The notes beneath the pieces were generated by a model. It did not search any database and had not been told where the DNA came from. It saw only the letters and a list, made by a program, of their open reading frames with translations. The position numbers and the translations under genes are program-made. A stretch of 6,592 nt of DNA from Anaerolineae bacterium (GTDB lineage Bacteria; Chloroflexota; Anaerolineae; 4572-78; NAK82), in the NCBI GenBank assembly GCA_030597485.1, contig JAUVRU010000123.1, forward strand, positions 1 through 6,592. The letters run 5' to 3'. This document shows, piece by piece, positions 5,874 to 6,592 of the stretch. The first letter of the stretch is position 1, and each line of letters starts with the position of its first letter.

Positions 5874-6592
5874 AGAGCGTCGAATTTGACCTCCTTCTCT
5901 GCGGCGGCTCACTGGTAGACGGCACCGGCGTACCCCGTCGCCTGGCAGATGTGGGCGTGAGGGGTGAGCGTGTCGTAGCTGTGGGCGATTTGCGGCAGCG
6001 CGAGGCTCAGCGGCGAGAGGATGTTTCTGGTCTCTTTGTGACCCCTGGCTTCGTGGACATCCATGCCCACTCTGAAGTGACATTGCTCGTTGACCCACGG
6101 GCCGCCTCCAAAGTGCACCAGGGGATCACCAGCGAGATCTCCGGTCAGTGCGGCCTGTCCGCTGCTCCCCTGTTGGGGCAGGCCAGAGACGAGTTTTGTG
6201 TCTGGGCGGCTCGATGGGAACTGGAGCCCAGCTGGAGGTCGCTGGCAGAGTTCTTGGAGGTCATTGAAAGCCGAGGCGCGGCTCTCAACTTCGGCACGCT
6301 GACTGGTCATGGAAATCTGCGCAACGCAGCAATGGGCGGCGCAGCCGGTTCCCCCACACCTTCCGAGCAAGATGCGATGGCAAGCATGCTGGCTCAGTCA
6401 CTGCAGGAAGGGGCGCTGGGTCTGAGCAGTGGTCTGTTCTACACCCCCGGTTCCTACGCCGGCTCGGCGGCGCTGGCGGCGCTTGGACGGGTCGCTGCCG
6501 CGCATGGCGGACTCTATGCCCCTCACATCCGCAACGAAGGCCGGCGTCTGGAGACAGCGCTACAGGCGGCGATGGAAGTAGCACGCGCCTCC
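5870..6592 (+). CDS. N-acyl-D-amino-acid deacylase-like amidohydrolase (3' end outside window)
   Basis: An open frame of 241 codons running off the window's end; homologues are about 480-550 residues, so roughly half is present. The family hydrolyses N-acyl-D-amino acids, and broader members act on other amides such as dihydropyrimidines. The start is ATG 5870, overlapping the preceding stop. Metal-site landmarks of the D-aminoacylase type are all visible: VTPGFVDIHAHSE (57-69) with H65 and H67, the bridging-cysteine motif GQCGLSAAP (92-100) with C94, GHGNLR (146-151), a GLSSGLFYTPGSYA loop (184-197), and H219 in APHIRNEG (217-224). These match the Cys-His-His-His pattern recalled for the Alcaligenes D-aminoacylase almost position for position. 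An N-terminal strand pair LLLCGGSLVDGTG (8-20) is the usual amidohydrolase beta-sandwich start. No signal peptide is seen, so it is cytoplasmic. Overlap with the AcnX subunit suggests a shared pathway. Exact substrate is open. Confidence 0.88.
   Translation, partial: MKSVEFDLLLCGGSLVDGTGVPRRLADVGVRGERVVAVGDLRQREAQRREDVSGLFVTPGFVDIHAHSEVTLLVDPRAASKVHQGITSEISGQCGLSAAPLLGQARDEFCVWAARWELEPSWRSLAEFLEVIESRGAALNFGTLTGHGNLRNAAMGGAAGSPTPSEQDAMASMLAQSLQEGALGLSSGLFYTPGSYAGSAALAALGRVAAAHGGLYAPHIRNEGRRLETALQAAMEVARAS

Noticed and set aside
5442..6098. 218-codon open frame on the minus strand
   Set aside because: Antisense to the AcnX subunit and the amidohydrolase start; no family features.
1..6592. CRISPR array, tRNA/rRNA, insertion sequence or prophage features
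   Set aside because: No spaced direct repeats, RNA gene signatures, transposase motifs or terminal repeats were seen on either strand.

Overview
The window is a compact run of six protein genes, all on the + strand, from a bacterium with moderately high GC (roughly 58-60% by eye). Strong purine-rich ribosome binding sites and frequent GTG/TTG starts (four of six genes) fit a bacterium. The gene content (MttB-family methyltransferase, CaiB/BaiF CoA-transferase, aconitase-X-type small subunit, D-aminoacylase-type amidohydrolase) is what one meets in metabolically versatile anaerobic or environmental lineages such as Chloroflexota or some Firmicutes/Deltaproteobacteria. The lineage is a guess, because no taxonomic marker is present.

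Layout: 1-149 is a non-coding leader with an imperfect inverted repeat and a strong RBS. 150-1655 encodes a pyrrolysine-free trimethylamine-methyltransferase-family (MttB/COG5598) protein. After a 116-base gap comes a tight trio: a 3-hydroxyacyl-CoA dehydrogenase from a GTG at 1772, a PcaF/PaaJ-like thiolase (2751-4001) and a CaiB/BaiF family III CoA-transferase (4017-5249). A 150-base gap with a 14-bp palindrome follows. The last pair is an AcnX small (swivel-domain, DUF126) subunit (5400-5873) whose stop overlaps the start of an N-acyl-D-amino-acid-deacylase-like amidohydrolase (5870 onward, cut by the window edge at 6592).

How they may work together (inference): the trio has CoA loading, oxidation of a 3-hydroxyl and thiolytic cleavage, but no acyl-CoA dehydrogenase or enoyl-CoA hydratase. 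That suits a substrate that already carries a 3-hydroxyl. Next to an MttB homologue, whose relatives demethylate quaternary amines such as glycine betaine, proline betaine and carnitine, a carnitine-like or other betaine substrate is an attractive but unproven idea. The AcnX subunit (relatives dehydrate cis-3-hydroxyproline or phosphomevalonate) and the deacylase suggest a second module for modified amino acids.

Two sequence oddities stand out. The dehydrogenase gene contains a perfect 32-bp palindrome (1939-1970). It also lacks a stop where its family normally ends (about 2710), so its frame runs 326 bases into the thiolase gene and encodes a tail that looks out of frame.
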